From NCBI RefSeq assembly GCF_013201625.1, contig NZ_CP053839.1:372001-436000 (forward strand): 64,000 bases of DNA, written 5' to 3'. The position numbers were made by a program, and so were the translations under genes. Of the stretch, positions 52,918 through 63,311 are shown one piece after another. The notes beneath the pieces are model-generated. The model made no database searches. It was not told the origin of the DNA and saw nothing but the letters and a program-made list of their open reading frames with translations. Numbering within the stretch: position 1 is the stretch's first letter; each line of letters starts with the position of its first letter. Source of the stretch: Aliarcobacter lanthieri. GTDB taxonomy: Bacteria > Campylobacterota > Campylobacteria > Campylobacterales > Arcobacteraceae.

Positions 52918-53835
52918 ATGGAATTTAAAAAATTTATAAAAGCAGTTGGAACTGGACCAAAAGGAAATAAAGATTTGACTCAAGAAGAAGCTCAAAGAGT
53001 TGTTGAAATGATTTTGAAAAAAAAGTTAAGTGAAGCTCAAATTGGAGCTTTTTTAATTGCTTGGAGAACTAGGCTTGAAACGAATGAAGAGTTAAAAGGT
53101 TGTGTAACTGCTCTTGATAAATTTATGAAAAAAACAGAGATAAAAGATTCTATGATTTTAGGGTATAACTTTAATGGAAGAACTGACAATCCATATTTAT
53201 TTCCATTATTTGAAGATATATTAAGCGATTTTTATAAAAAAAATAGTGATGTAAGAAGGCTAAATCTTGTAATTTGTGGAGATTTTTTGCAACCAGCAAA
53301 AGATGGTGTTACAACAAAAGATGTTTTTATCAATATTGACAAAGGTCAATTTGTACACTATTTTGATAGGATAGAATACTTAACTGAGCTTAGTAATTTA
53401 ACAAATTTGAGAAAAGAGTTAGTAATGAGAACAGCTTTTAACACAGTTGAAAAACTTTTAAATCCTTCTTTAAGTGAGTATGGAATAACAGGAGTTGTAC
53501 ATAAACCTTATGTTGCTAAGTATCTTGATATTTTTAAAGATTTCTATAAAAATATTACAATTATTAGAGGATCTGAAGGTGGAGTTGAAGTTTTTAAAGA
53601 CTCTAAATATTGGCAAAAAGTTAATGATGAGATAAAAGAGTTTAGCTTTAGTTTAAAAGATTTTGGAATAGATTATAAAAAAGATTATACGAATATTAGT
53701 TTACAAGAATGTTTAGATATTGTAAGTAAACCAGATGAAAGTACTTTAAAACTTGCTAAATTCAATATTGCACTTTACTTATTGTTTTCAAAAAGAGTAA
53801 GCTCTTTAGATGAAGCTTGGCAAAGATTGAATTAA
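52918..53835 (+). CDS. TrpD2/YbiB-like nucleic-acid-binding phosphoribosyltransferase homologue
   Basis: 305 residues from ATG 52918. The N-terminal helical domain ([40 protein letters not shown]) is that of anthranilate phosphoribosyltransferase relatives, and the rest matches the YbiB/TrpD2 group, which lacks TrpD activity in known cases and binds nucleic acid. The usual TrpD glycine-rich PRPP loop (GTGGD) is not found. ATG 52906 is in frame too, but GGGG at 52908-52911 serves 52918 better. It precedes moaA by 13 bases. Confidence 0.72.
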   Translation: MEFKKFIKAVGTGPKGNKDLTQEEAQRVVEMILKKKLSEAQIGAFLIAWRTRLETNEELKGCVTALDKFMKKTEIKDSMILGYNFNGRTDNPYLFPLFEDILSDFYKKNSDVRRLNLVICGDFLQPAKDGVTTKDVFINIDKGQFVHYFDRIEYLTELSNLTNLRKELVMRTAFNTVEKLLNPSLSEYGITGVVHKPYVAKYLDIFKDFYKNITIIRGSEGGVEVFKDSKYWQKVNDEIKEFSFSLKDFGIDYKKDYTNISLQECLDIVSKPDESTLKLAKFNIALYLLFSKRVSSLDEAWQRLN

Positions 53836-53848
53836 AAAAAGGTTTAGA

Positions 53849-54820
53849 ATGTTAATAGATGGATTTGGTAGAAAAGTTGATTATCTAAGAGTATCTGTTA
53901 CAGAAAGATGTAACTTTAGATGTCAATATTGTATGCCAGAAAAACCATTTTCTTGGGTTCCAAAAGAGAACTTATTATCTTATGAAGATTTATTTAAATT
54001 TATAAAAGTATCAATTGATGAAGGTATTAAAAAAGTTAGAATTACTGGTGGAGAACCACTTTTAAGAGAAGATTTAGATAAATTTATAAAAATGGTATTT
54101 GATTATAAAAATGATATAGATTTGGCTTTGACTACAAATGGATTTTTATTATCTTTAGTTGCAAAAAAGTTAAAAGATTCAGGACTTAAAAGAATAAATA
54201 TATCTTTAGATACTTTAAATAAAGATAGAGCAAAACAAATAGCTCAAAAAGATGTTTTAGATAAAGTACTTGAAGGAATAAATGAAGCTTCAAAAGTAGG
54301 ATTAAAAGTTAAAATAAATTGTGTCCCTATAAAAGGAATAAATGATATAGATATTGTTGAAGTTCTAGAATTTTGTAGGGATAAAGGTTATATTATTAGA
54401 TTTATAGAATTTATGGAAAATAATCATGCTAAAGCTGAAGCAAAAGGGCTAAATTCTGATGAAATATTAGAAATTATTTCAAAAAAATATCCAAATTTTG
54501 TAAAAGTTCCAAGAGATACAAGTTCTCCTGCTCAATATTATAGATTTGAAGATGGTTATGAATTTGGTATAATTGAACCACATAAAGATGATTTTTGTTC
54601 ATCTTGTAATAGAATAAGATTAACAGCAGAAGGTTATTTGATTCCTTGTTTATACTTTGAAGATGCAATGAGTATAAAAGATGCCGTTAGAAATAATCGA
54701 ATTGATGAAGCAGTAGATATTCTGAAAAAAGTTCTAAAAAATAAACCAGAAAAAAATAAATGGAGTAATAAAACAGATAATGAAGTTTCTACAAGAGCTT
54801 TTTATCAAACTGGTGGATAA
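53849..54820 (+). CDS. moaA: GTP 3',8-cyclase MoaA
   Basis: 323 residues. Radical SAM motif CNFRCQYC (C21, C25, C28), GGEPLLRED, and the second cluster [18 protein letters not shown] near the C-terminus. The final GG (FYQTGG), needed in MoaA, is present. It makes cyclic pyranopterin precursor for molybdenum cofactor, required by NapA. Confidence 0.97.
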   Translation: MLIDGFGRKVDYLRVSVTERCNFRCQYCMPEKPFSWVPKENLLSYEDLFKFIKVSIDEGIKKVRITGGEPLLREDLDKFIKMVFDYKNDIDLALTTNGFLLSLVAKKLKDSGLKRINISLDTLNKDRAKQIAQKDVLDKVLEGINEASKVGLKVKINCVPIKGINDIDIVEVLEFCRDKGYIIRFIEFMENNHAKAEAKGLNSDEILEIISKKYPNFVKVPRDTSSPAQYYRFEDGYEFGIIEPHKDDFCSSCNRIRLTAEGYLIPCLYFEDAMSIKDAVRNNRIDEAVDILKKVLKNKPEKNKWSNKTDNEVSTRAFYQTGG

Positions 54821-54908
54821 TATAAGTAAAAATAAAGCAAATTTTTAATAAAATTCGCACCTATTTCATTGGAAATAAATTTAAATATATACCTATTAGG
54901 AGGTCAAA

Positions 54909-55181
54909 ATGGCTTTAGATCAGGAAGTAAAAGCAAGTATTATTACAAAATATGCTAGAAAAGATGGTGATACAGGTTCAGCAGAAGTTCAAATAGCATT
55001 ATTAAGTGAGCAAATTAAAATTTTAACAGAGCATTTAAAAGTATTTAAAAAAGATCACTCATCAAGATTAGGTCTTTTAAAAATGGTTGGTAGAAGAAAA
55101 AAACTTTTAGCATACTTAAGAAGAACTGATTATGCAAGATTTACAGAATTAGTTGCATCTTTAGGAATTAGAGCAAAATAG
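54909..55181 (+). CDS. rpsO: Ribosomal protein S15
   Basis: 90 residues, full length. [24 protein letters not shown] and [23 protein letters not shown] are the S15 signature. It has its own ribosome site TAGGAGG at 54898-54904 and is followed by a strong terminator. Confidence 0.98.
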   Translation: MALDQEVKASIITKYARKDGDTGSAEVQIALLSEQIKILTEHLKVFKKDHSSRLGLLKMVGRRKKLLAYLRRTDYARFTELVASLGIRAK

Positions 55182-55201
55182 TTTTATTACATTTTGATTA
55201 T

Positions 55202-55238
55202 AAAAGGGGTTGTAACTAAAGTTACAGCCCCTTTTTTT
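55202..55238 (+). terminator. rpsO terminator
   Basis: AAAAGGGG-T-TGTAAC pairs with GTTACA-G-CCCCTTTT around a TAAA loop and is followed by TTTTTTT: a textbook intrinsic terminator. Confidence 0.95.
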
Positions 55239-55311
55239 ATATCTTCTAACGAATATTAATCATAGTTTTTGTAAAATATAACAGAATAATAAAAATTGGA
55301 AAGATTATAAT

Positions 55312-55713
55312 ATGTTATTAACAAAAAAAAGTGAATATGCACTGCTATCACTAATATCAATTTCAAAGAGCGATACTCCCGTAAATGTAGATGTTTTATC
55401 AAAAGAGTTAGATATATCAAAATCTTTTTTAGCAAAAATTATGCAAAACTTAGCAAAACAGGATTTAGTAGTCTCTCATAGAGGGATAAATGGTGGTTTT
55501 GTACTTAAAAAATCAATAGAAGAGATAACTATTTTAGAAATAGTTGTAGCTGCTGAAGAGAGAAATCCTATGGTGTTTGAGTGTTCTGATTCGATACAAA
55601 GTTGTCCAAATCATAAAGCAAAACTTTGTGGAATCTGGCCATTATTAAATAATTTACAATTTAAAATAAATGATTTCCTTGATAAATTAACATTGAAAGA
55701 TATTGCACAATGA
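55312..55713 (+). CDS. Rrf2-family regulator with three-Cys Fe-S type motif
   Basis: 133 residues. N-terminal winged helix (LLTKKSEYALLSLISISK, ISKSFLAKIMQNLAKQDLVVSHRGINGGF) is that of the Rrf2 family. C91, C98 and C106 in CSDSIQSCPNHKAKLC are placed like the cluster ligands of IscR/NsrR/RsrR, with a wider Cx6Cx7C spacing. It overlaps the DHH gene by four bases. Targets are unknown; iron-sulfur or nitric oxide control is plausible. Confidence 0.87.
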   Translation: MLLTKKSEYALLSLISISKSDTPVNVDVLSKELDISKSFLAKIMQNLAKQDLVVSHRGINGGFVLKKSIEEITILEIVVAAEERNPMVFECSDSIQSCPNHKAKLCGIWPLLNNLQFKINDFLDKLTLKDIAQ

Positions 55714-56744
55714 GACTATTTCACATTTCACACACAGATCTAGATGGTTTTGGCTGTCAACTTATCACAAATGGATTCTTTGAAAAGACCCATTTTTATA
55801 ATGCAAATTATGGTATAGAAGTAAAATTAGCTTTAAAAAAAGTAATTTTAGATATAAGAAAACATAAAGATGAAAAACTCTTTTTGATAATTAGTGATTT
55901 AAACTTAACTTTACAAGAAAGTGATGAATTAGATAAAGAAATAAAAACTTTAAAAGAAGAAGGTTTTGATATAACATTACAGCTTTTAGATCATCATATT
56001 ACAGGAAAAACAAGTGCATCAAAATATGATTGGTATTTTTTAGATGATAAAAGATGTGCTACAAAAATTGTATATGATTTTATGCTAGAAAAATTCAATG
56101 CAGATATACACTACCTTAAAAATTTAGTTGATGCTATAAATGCAGTTGATATTTGGCTTGAACATGAAGAAAAGAATTTTGAATTTGGTAAAGTTTTAAT
56201 GTCAATGATAATAAAAACAAGAGAGATAAACTCTATACTTTTTTCTTCTTTAGATAGAGAATTAAAATTTTTTCTATTACAAAATGCTATAAAATATTTA
56301 GATTTAGAAAATGGGCATATAAAATTAGATAATGATGTACATTTACTAAAAAAAGAGTTTTTAAAAGAACATAATGATGATACTTTAGATAATTTAAGTG
56401 CAAAATATTTAGTTAAATGTTTAGATGAAGTTAAAGATGATTTAACAGTTTTTTATAAGGGACAAAAAGGGCTTTTAACATATTGTTTAGGTTCTATTTC
56501 AATTCCTGCAAATAGTTTTTTAAGAGCAAATTATGACTATGACTTTTTTATTGATATAAATAGAAAAGGGAATACATCTTTTAGAGCTGATGGTAAACTT
56601 GATGTTTCACAACTAGCTTCAAAATTAGCAAATGGTGGTGGACATATAAATGCAAGTGGTTGTAAATTTGAGGATTTTGTTGATACAATAGATTTGTTAG
56701 AAGTAAAAACTTTTATTCAAAATAAGCTAGATAAACTAGACTAA
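55710..56744 (+). CDS. DHH-family phosphoesterase
   Basis: 344 residues. DHH domain: HISHTDLDGFGCQL (motif I), DLN in LIISDLNLTLQ (motif II), LLDHHITGK (DHH motif). C-terminal DHHA1 domain with NGGGHINASGCKF. Such proteins hydrolyse phosphodiesters such as nano-RNA or cyclic dinucleotides using Mn(II). The substrate is not clear. It is located between a Rrf2 gene and a CoA-binding protein gene. Confidence 0.87.
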   Translation: MRLFHISHTDLDGFGCQLITNGFFEKTHFYNANYGIEVKLALKKVILDIRKHKDEKLFLIISDLNLTLQESDELDKEIKTLKEEGFDITLQLLDHHITGKTSASKYDWYFLDDKRCATKIVYDFMLEKFNADIHYLKNLVDAINAVDIWLEHEEKNFEFGKVLMSMIIKTREINSILFSSLDRELKFFLLQNAIKYLDLENGHIKLDNDVHLLKKEFLKEHNDDTLDNLSAKYLVKCLDEVKDDLTVFYKGQKGLLTYCLGSISIPANSFLRANYDYDFFIDINRKGNTSFRADGKLDVSQLASKLANGGGHINASGCKFEDFVDTIDLLEVKTFIQNKLDKLD

Positions 56745-56754
56745 GGAGAGATAC

Positions 56755-57195
56755 ATGGAGTGCGAATTTCCTACAATTAATTCAAACAAAGATGAGATAA
56801 TAAAAATATTTAATGAAACAAAAACAATAGCTATAGTTGGGCTTTCTCCAGATACTGAAAAAGCTTCATATCGAGTTGCTTCATATTTACAAAAAGCTGG
56901 ATTTAAAATAATTCCAATTTATCCTAAAGAAGATACTATTTTAGGTGAAAAAGTTTATAGAAGTTTAAGTGAAATCCCATTTAATATTGATTTAGTTGAT
57001 ATATTTAGAAAACCAGATGCAATAGCAAAAGTTATAGATGAGGTTTTAAAAATTAAAGATGAAAAAAACATAAGAACAGTTTGGTTTCAACTTGGATTAT
57101 CAAATAATGAGGCTGCAGAGATTGCTAAAAATGCTGGATTAAATGTAGTTCAGAATAAATGTACTAAGATAGAGCACCAAGCACTATTTTCTTAA
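56755..57195 (+). CDS. CoA-binding domain protein (YccU-like)
   Basis: 146 residues, a single Rossmann-type CoA-binding domain: IAIVGLSPDTEKASYRVASYLQ, KIIPIYPKEDTILGEKVYRSL, DLVDIFRKPD and VWFQLGLSN. This matches the YccU group of small CoA-binding proteins of unknown function. Start ATG follows AAGGAGAG. It overlaps the convergent kinase gene by four bases. Confidence 0.87.
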   Translation: MECEFPTINSNKDEIIKIFNETKTIAIVGLSPDTEKASYRVASYLQKAGFKIIPIYPKEDTILGEKVYRSLSEIPFNIDLVDIFRKPDAIAKVIDEVLKIKDEKNIRTVWFQLGLSNNEAAEIAKNAGLNVVQNKCTKIEHQALFS

Positions 57196-58466
57196 TCTTG
57201 ATGAGGTGTGTTGCTTAATACAAGTTTTGCAACACATCCATTTTTGCCGTCTTGTCTATTTCTTATAGATATTTGACCATTTAGAGCATCGGAAGCTATT
57301 TTTGCTAAATATAATCCCAATCCTACACCATTTTCTTTTCCTACTTTTTTAAATGGAGCAAATACATCAATATTTTCATCTATTCCAATACCTTCATCAA
57401 CAACACTTAAGGTTACTTCATCATCAACTTTTTTTAGTTTTACTTCTATTATTTTATTGTCTGGAGTGAATTTTATGGCATTTTGGACAAAATTTTGTAA
57501 AATTTGATTAAATAAAGTTTCTTGAATTAAAGTATCAAATTGAGAGATATTTGAACTAAACTTTATTTCTACATCTTTTTTAGATGATAGCATTTTATAG
57601 TCAGTTACTTTATTTTGTATAAATTTGACTAAATCAATATTTTTAGGTTGCTCAAATTGTGCTCCCTCAGTTCTTCCAATATCTAAAATAGAGCTTATCA
57701 TTATGTTCATATTATCTATTTCTTTAATTGTAAGTTTTAAAGCATCTTCATACTCTTTTTTAGATCTATCTTTTTTTAGCATTAGTTCATTTTTTAATTT
57801 CATTACAGCTAAAGGAGTTTTAAGTTCATGAGCAATTCCTATAAAAAGCTCTTTTTTGAATTTAATATATGTTCCTATACGATTTGTTAAAGAATTGATA
57901 GAATTTCCTAAAGTTAAAAATTCAGTAGGTAAATCTTTTGTATCAATTTGTGAAAGTGAATTCTCATCCATATTTGATAGTTTTTTATTTATTTGTACAA
58001 TTGGTTTTAATAAAGATTTTGAAACAACTAAAGAGTAAATAAGCATTAAAATAAAACTAGGAATTGCTAATGCAAAAAAGTTTTTAAATATTATTGAATA
58101 TAATAAATCTTTCTCTAAAGTTATATCTTTAGTGATTTGTAAAAAGACATCATCATGCATAGGAAATAAGAGTTTTGTATAAGATTTATCATCTTTATAA
58201 AATTTTATAAAGCTAATTTCTTTTTTTATATTTTTATTTGAAATTATTTCAATAATTTGAAATTGAGAGATTACATTTTGGAATTTATCTGATGTTATAT
58301 ATCCTCTTTCAATTTGCTTTGCTTGTGATAAAAGGTTGTCTTGAATATTGTCATAAAAAGAACTTTTTGCATATTCATAAAAGATTATAGATAAAGTAGT
58401 AATGAAAAGTGAAGTAGCAATAATAAGTTTTATATAAAACTGTTTATAGATACTTCTACTCTCCAT
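57192..58466 (-). CDS. Membrane sensor histidine kinase
   Basis: 424 residues. Two membrane helices (about 11-31 and 130-150) flank a small periplasmic sensor; HAMP-like linker; HisKA with FIGIAHELKTPLAVMKLKNEL (His site); ATPase with NFVQNAIKFTPD, DEGIGIDENI and GVGLGLYLAK. It follows its OmpR-type regulator by nine bases on the same strand, a typical two-component pair. The signal is unknown. Confidence 0.93.
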   Translation of the reverse strand: MESRSIYKQFYIKLIIATSLFITTLSIIFYEYAKSSFYDNIQDNLLSQAKQIERGYITSDKFQNVISQFQIIEIISNKNIKKEISFIKFYKDDKSYTKLLFPMHDDVFLQITKDITLEKDLLYSIIFKNFFALAIPSFILMLIYSLVVSKSLLKPIVQINKKLSNMDENSLSQIDTKDLPTEFLTLGNSINSLTNRIGTYIKFKKELFIGIAHELKTPLAVMKLKNELMLKKDRSKKEYEDALKLTIKEIDNMNIMISSILDIGRTEGAQFEQPKNIDLVKFIQNKVTDYKMLSSKKDVEIKFSSNISQFDTLIQETLFNQILQNFVQNAIKFTPDNKIIEVKLKKVDDEVTLSVVDEGIGIDENIDVFAPFKKVGKENGVGLGLYLAKIASDALNGQISIRNRQDGKNGCVAKLVLSNTPHQD

Positions 58467-58475
58467 TTTTAAAGG

Positions 58476-59159
58476 TTATTTTTCCTCAGATGCCACGTTT
58501 GGATAACAGAATCTATATCCTCTTCTTCTAATAGTTTCAATAGTTGAAATATTTAAAGGTTTATCCATTTTTTGTCTAATTTGATTAATTGCAACTTCTA
58601 TAACATTTGGAGTTACAAGTTCTGGTTCTTCCCAAATTGCATCTAATAATTGTTCTTTTGAAACAATTTGATCTCTATGTCTAGCTAAGTGAGTTAAAAC
58701 TTCAAAAGGTTTACCTTTTAATTCAATCTCTTCTCCAGCATATTCGATTTTTTCTTCATCTGGGTTTATTACTAAATCATCAATTTCTATTATATTTGTT
58801 CCACCAAATCTTAATCTAGCTTCAATACGTGCAAGTAAAATATCAAAATCGAATGGTTTTTTTATAAAATCATCAGCACCTGATTTTAATGCTTCAATTT
58901 CGCTTTCTTTATCATCTCTTGCAGAGATAATAACAACTGCTGTTCTTGAACTTCTATTTTTTACAATTTTACAAAGTTCAATACCATCTCCATCTGGTAA
59001 CATCCAATCAGTTAAAACTAAATCATAATTTCTAATATCAATAAAATATTCAGCATCTTTATAATTTTCAGCTGTATCAACTTGATACCCAAAATCTATT
59101 AATCCTTCTTGTAGTGTTCTGTTTAATGTAATTTCATCTTCTATTATCAAAATTCTCAT
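58476..59159 (-). CDS. OmpR/PhoB-type response regulator
   Basis: 227 residues. Receiver (about 1-118) with acidic pair IIEDE, phosphorylated Asp in DLVLTDWMLPDGDG, switch SARDD and Lys in FIKKPFD. Winged-helix output (about 130-220: EIELKGKPFEVLTHLARHRDQIVSKEQLLD, IRQKMDKPLNISTIETIRRRGYRF). Forms an operon with the kinase gene downstream. Confidence 0.95.
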   Translation of the reverse strand: MRILIIEDEITLNRTLQEGLIDFGYQVDTAENYKDAEYFIDIRNYDLVLTDWMLPDGDGIELCKIVKNRSSRTAVVIISARDDKESEIEALKSGADDFIKKPFDFDILLARIEARLRFGGTNIIEIDDLVINPDEEKIEYAGEEIELKGKPFEVLTHLARHRDQIVSKEQLLDAIWEEPELVTPNVIEVAINQIRQKMDKPLNISTIETIRRRGYRFCYPNVASEEK

Positions 59160-59354
59160 AAAAATCCTTAAATTTAAGTTAATCTTAATTTTCAGCGAAA
59201 GTATATCATAAAAATTTGTTTTTTTAAAGAGTTTTTAAGTTAAATGTTAAAAATTGTAAAAAATGATTTAAAATAGAAAGATAAAAGATAAAAAATAAAC
59301 TATTTATTAACTATGAATAGATAAAATACTGCAAATTAATTTCTAAGGAACAAA

Positions 59355-60161
59355 ATGAAAAAAATAGTTACAAGCTTTATAGCTTCAATCGCTTTGGTTT
59401 CAACTTTAAGTGCAGCAGATTTCTATGCAACAGTTGATGGAGACAAAATTACAAAACAAGATATTGATGTACTTTTACAAGATCCTAGAATAAACTTTGA
59501 TCAACTTCCTCAAGAAGCAAAAAATCAAATCTTAGAAGGAGCAATTAATAGAAAACTAATTGCAAAAAAAGCTATTAAAGATGGTATAGAAAAAGATACA
59601 CAATATGTTGAAGCTATCTCAAAAATTAAAGAAGATTTAGCTTTACAAGTTTGGCAATCAAAAGAGATAGAAAAACTTAAATTCTCTGATACAGAAAAAA
59701 AAGATTTTTATGAAAAAAATAAGGCTAGATTTGTAATCCCTGAGACTTTTGAAGCAAGCCACATTTTAGTTGAAAATGAAGCTGATGCAAAAAATATAAT
59801 AAAAGAGATAGAAAAAGCTTCAAATAAAGAAGCAAAATTTAAAGAATTAGCACAATCAAAATCAAAAGATCCATCTAAAGCAAATGGTGGTTATTTAGGT
59901 AAATTCTCAGCAGAACAAATGGTTCCAGAATTCTCAACTGCTGTTCAATCTTTACCAAAAGGTGGATATTCTAAAACTCCTACAAAAACTCAATTTGGTT
60001 ATCACGTAATTTATGTAAAAGATAAAATTGCAGGAAAATCTTTAAGTTATGATGAAGTAAAAGAAAATATAAATCAAATATTAATTGCTGAAAAATTTAA
60101 TAAAAAAATCGATGAATTGGTACAAAGTTTAAGAAAAGACGCAAAGATCGTAATTAAATAA
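59355..60161 (+). CDS. Periplasmic peptidyl-prolyl isomerase, PpiC/SurA type (PEB4-like)
   Basis: 268 residues. Signal peptide about 1-20 (ends TLSAADF), N-terminal chaperone helices, and a parvulin domain about 130-235 (FEASHILVENEADAKNIIKEIE, GGYLGKFSAEQMVPEFSTAV, TKTQFGYHVIYVKDK). PEB4 of Campylobacter is a chaperone for outer-membrane proteins and also precedes fba, as here (gap 11 bases). It may help fold the many TonB receptors of this genome. Confidence 0.92.
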   Translation: MKKIVTSFIASIALVSTLSAADFYATVDGDKITKQDIDVLLQDPRINFDQLPQEAKNQILEGAINRKLIAKKAIKDGIEKDTQYVEAISKIKEDLALQVWQSKEIEKLKFSDTEKKDFYEKNKARFVIPETFEASHILVENEADAKNIIKEIEKASNKEAKFKELAQSKSKDPSKANGGYLGKFSAEQMVPEFSTAVQSLPKGGYSKTPTKTQFGYHVIYVKDKIAGKSLSYDEVKENINQILIAEKFNKKIDELVQSLRKDAKIVIK

Positions 60162-60172
60162 GGGAGATTAAT

Positions 60173-61240
60173 ATGGGTGTTTTAGATGTTGTAAATGCTG
60201 GAGTTTTAACAGGAAGTGAAGCAAAAAAACTTTTCTCTTATGCAAAAGAGAAAGGTTTTGCTATACCTGCTGTAAATGTTGTAGGTACTGATTCTGTAAA
60301 TGCAGTATTAGAAGTAGCAAGTAAAGTAAAATCTCCTATAATTGTACAATTTTCAAACGGTGGAGCTGGATTTTATGCTGGAAAAGGTTTAAAATCTAGT
60401 GATGCTGCAGTATTAGGTGCAATTAGTGGGGCAAATCATGTTCATACTATGGCTAAAGCTTATGGAATTCCTGTAATTTTACATACAGATCATGCTGCAA
60501 AAAAACTTCTTCCTTGGATTGATGGATTACTTGAATCTGGAGCTATTCATTTTGAGAAAACTGGACGACCTCTTTTTACATCACATATGTTAGATTTAAG
60601 TGAAGAAAGTCTTGAAGAGAATATTGAGATCTGTGTTGAATATTTCAAGAAAATGAATGCTCTTGACATGATGATTGAAATTGAACTTGGAATTACTGGT
60701 GGAGAAGAAGATGGGGTTGATAATAGTGGAGTTGATAATTCGCTACTTTATACACAGCCAAGTGAAGTTGCATTTGCTTATGAAAGTTTGAGTAAAGTTA
60801 GTCCAAATTTTACAATAGCAGCAAGTTTTGGGAATGTTCATGGAGTTTATAAACCTGGAAATGTTGTATTAAGTCCAGTTATTTTAGAAAATTCTCAAAA
60901 ATTTATCCAAGAAAAACATAAAACTTCTTCTAAGCCAGTTGATTTTGTATTTCATGGTGGAAGTGGTTCATTACTTGAAGAAATTAGAGAAGCAATATCT
61001 TATGGTGTTATTAAGATGAATATAGATACTGATACACAATGGGCTTTTTGGGATGGAGTAAGAGCTTATGAAGCTAAAAACCATGGATATCTACAAGGAC
61101 AAATAGGTAATCCAGAAGGTGATGATAAACCAAATAAAAATTATTATGATCCAAGAAAATGGCTAAGAGCAGGACAAGAAAGTATGATATCTAGACTTGA
61201 AACTGCATTTAGTGATTTATTAGCACTTAATAAAAACTAA
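60173..61240 (+). CDS. fba: Class II fructose-bisphosphate aldolase
   Basis: 355 residues. Zinc and catalytic motifs: VILHTDHAAKKLLPWIDGLLE, EIELGITGGEEDGVDNSG, FGNVHGVYKPGN and FHGGSGSLLEEIREAISYGVIKMNIDTDTQW. The length and the HTDHAAKK wording place it in class IIa. It cleaves or forms fructose 1,6-bisphosphate and serves gluconeogenesis in these organisms. Confidence 0.97.
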   Translation: MGVLDVVNAGVLTGSEAKKLFSYAKEKGFAIPAVNVVGTDSVNAVLEVASKVKSPIIVQFSNGGAGFYAGKGLKSSDAAVLGAISGANHVHTMAKAYGIPVILHTDHAAKKLLPWIDGLLESGAIHFEKTGRPLFTSHMLDLSEESLEENIEICVEYFKKMNALDMMIEIELGITGGEEDGVDNSGVDNSLLYTQPSEVAFAYESLSKVSPNFTIAASFGNVHGVYKPGNVVLSPVILENSQKFIQEKHKTSSKPVDFVFHGGSGSLLEEIREAISYGVIKMNIDTDTQWAFWDGVRAYEAKNHGYLQGQIGNPEGDDKPNKNYYDPRKWLRAGQESMISRLETAFSDLLALNKN

Positions 61241-61272
61241 ATATTTTAGAGAATTAATTTTCTCTAAAATAT
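61241..61272 (+). terminator. fba terminator
   Basis: ATATTTTAGAGAA (61241-61253), six-base loop, TTCTCTAAAATAT (61260-61272): a perfect 13-base stem right after the fba stop. No long U run follows. Confidence 0.65.
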
Positions 61273-61395
61273 AAAACTACTCTTTTAAAATAATAACTGT
61301 TATCTCTTTGTTATCTTATTGCTATAATTTAGTAGTATAATTATCTCAATAAAGAAAAAATCTTTTCTTTAAATTTTTAAGATAAGGAATATGAG

Positions 61396-62892
61396 ATGAT
61401 TTATGCAAGACCAACGTACAAAGCACAATATGAGAATTTTATAGGTGGAGAATGGATAGCACCAATTAGTGGTGAATATTTTGAAAATATCTCTCCTGTT
61501 GATGGAAAAGCTCTTACAAAAATTCCAAGATCAAATGAAAAAGATATAGATTTAGCAATCGAAGCTGCTAAAAAAGGTTTTGAAGAATTTAAGCATACTT
61601 CTGTTGCACAAAGAAGTGCATTATTAAATAAGATTGCAGATATTGTTGAAGCGAACCTTGAAACTCTAGCTGTTGCAGAAACATTAGATAATGGTAAAGC
61701 TGTAAGAGAAACTTTAAATGCAGATCTTCCTTTATTTATAGATCATTTTAGATATTTTGCATCAGTAATTAGAGCAGAATCTGGTACAGTTGCTGATTTG
61801 GATGAAAATACAATTTCTCAAGAGATTTATGAACCTTATGGAGTTATTGCACAAATTATTCCATGGAACTTCCCTCTTTTAATGGCTGCTTGGAAGTTGG
61901 CTCCTGCAATAGCTGCTGGAAATTGTGTGATACTAAAACCTGCTAGCTCAACACCACTTTCAATTCTACTATTCTTAGATTTAATAAAAGATGTGTTACC
62001 AAAAGGTGTTATAAATGTAATCAATGGAGCAGGTGGAAAAATAGGAAAATATCTTGTAACTCATAAAGATATTAAAAAAGTTGCATTTACAGGAGAAACT
62101 ACAACTGGTCAAGAAATTATGAGATATGCAACAGAAAATATTATCCCATCAACTTTAGAACTTGGTGGAAAATCTCCAAATATTTTCTTTAAATCAATTA
62201 TGGATGCAGATGATGAATTTTTTGATAAAGCAATAGAAGGTTTAGTTTTATTTGCATTTAACTCTGGAGAAGTGTGCACTTGCCCATCAAGAGCATTAAT
62301 TGAAGAATCAATTTATGAGCCATTTATAAAAAGAGTAATTGAAAGAGTAAAAGCTATCAAAGTTGGAAATCCACTTGATACAGAAAATACTATGGGTGCT
62401 CAAAACTCATTTAATCAAAAAGAAAAAATATCTTCTTATTTAAAAATTGCAAAAGATGAAGGTGCGGAATGCTTAATTGGAGGAAATGTTTATAACTCTT
62501 CTATAAATCCAAATGGATTCTATATAGAACCAACAATTTTTAAAGGGCATAATAAAATGAGAATTTTCCAAGAAGAAATTTTTGGACCAGTTTTATCTGT
62601 TACAACATTTAAAGATGAAAAAGAAGCTATTGCTATTGCAAATGATACAGAGTATGGATTAGGGTCTGGAGTTTGGTCAAGAGATGCACATCAACTTCAT
62701 AGAGTAAGTCGTGCTATTGAAGCTGGAAGAGTTTGGGTAAATTGTTATCATTTATATCCAGCACATGCCTCTTTTGGAGGATATAAAAAATCTGGAATTG
62801 GAAGAGAAACACATATGATGATGTTAAACTCTTATAGACATACAAAAAATATCTTAACATCTTTTGATACAAAAGCTTTAGGATTCTTTTAA
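61396..62892 (+). CDS. NAD(P)-dependent aldehyde dehydrogenase
   Basis: 498 residues, tetrameric ALDH superfamily. IIPWNFPLLMAAWKLAPAIAAGN and FTGETTTGQEIM bind cofactor. LELGGKSPNI has the general-base Glu and NSGEVCTCPSRALI the catalytic Cys. EIFGPVLSV and the C-terminal AHASFGGYKKSGIGRETH complete the pattern. The sequence is like acetaldehyde dehydrogenases (ExaC/AcoD group). A TATAAT -10 box lies at 61323-61328. Confidence 0.93.
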   Translation: MIYARPTYKAQYENFIGGEWIAPISGEYFENISPVDGKALTKIPRSNEKDIDLAIEAAKKGFEEFKHTSVAQRSALLNKIADIVEANLETLAVAETLDNGKAVRETLNADLPLFIDHFRYFASVIRAESGTVADLDENTISQEIYEPYGVIAQIIPWNFPLLMAAWKLAPAIAAGNCVILKPASSTPLSILLFLDLIKDVLPKGVINVINGAGGKIGKYLVTHKDIKKVAFTGETTTGQEIMRYATENIIPSTLELGGKSPNIFFKSIMDADDEFFDKAIEGLVLFAFNSGEVCTCPSRALIEESIYEPFIKRVIERVKAIKVGNPLDTENTMGAQNSFNQKEKISSYLKIAKDEGAECLIGGNVYNSSINPNGFYIEPTIFKGHNKMRIFQEEIFGPVLSVTTFKDEKEAIAIANDTEYGLGSGVWSRDAHQLHRVSRAIEAGRVWVNCYHLYPAHASFGGYKKSGIGRETHMMMLNSYRHTKNILTSFDTKALGFF

Positions 62893-62897
62893 TATAT

Positions 62898-62923
62898 AAA
62901 AGCCCTTATAAAAAAGGGCTTTT
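62898..62923. terminator. Bidirectional terminator between aldehyde dehydrogenase and exbD
   Basis: AAAAGCCCTT (62898-62907) pairs with AAGGGCTTTT (62914-62923), followed by ATTTTTT on the + strand and flanked by A/T on the other. Serves both convergent genes. Confidence 0.9.
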
Positions 62924-63311
62924 ATTTTTTCTCTTCATTTGTTACAAGAGCCAAATTATTTAAACTATATTTTTGAAGTAAGTCCAAAACTTTTACAACT
63001 CTTTCATAAGGTACTTTTCTATCAATTCTTACTATTACTGAATTTTCTTTATTTTTTATAGCTTTAAGATTATCTTCTAGTGATTCAAAAGATACTTCAA
63101 TCCCTTTTATTGCTAGTTTATTTTCACTTAGTTCTATAAAAACTTGTTCTTCTTTTATTTGTATAGTTTCAGCATTAGAAGCTGGTAAATCAAGCATAAG
63201 GGCAAGTTCTTCTTTTTTAAAAACACTTGTTACAATAAAAAATATTAGAAGTATGAAAACAACATCAATAACTGGTGTTAAATCAAGTCCTAAAGGCTCT
63301 CTTCTTTTCAT
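62922..63311 (-). CDS. exbD: ExbD/TolR-family biopolymer transport protein
   Basis: 129 residues. One membrane helix with the conserved Asp (DLTPVIDVVFILLIFFIVTSVF) and a periplasmic domain. With ExbB it turns proton flow into motion of TonB or TolA. It overlaps exbB by one base. No tonB or tolA follows, since the next gene is convergent. TolR is the alternative name. Confidence 0.9.
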   Translation of the reverse strand: MKRREPLGLDLTPVIDVVFILLIFFIVTSVFKKEELALMLDLPASNAETIQIKEEQVFIELSENKLAIKGIEVSFESLEDNLKAIKNKENSVIVRIDRKVPYERVVKVLDLLQKYSLNNLALVTNEEKK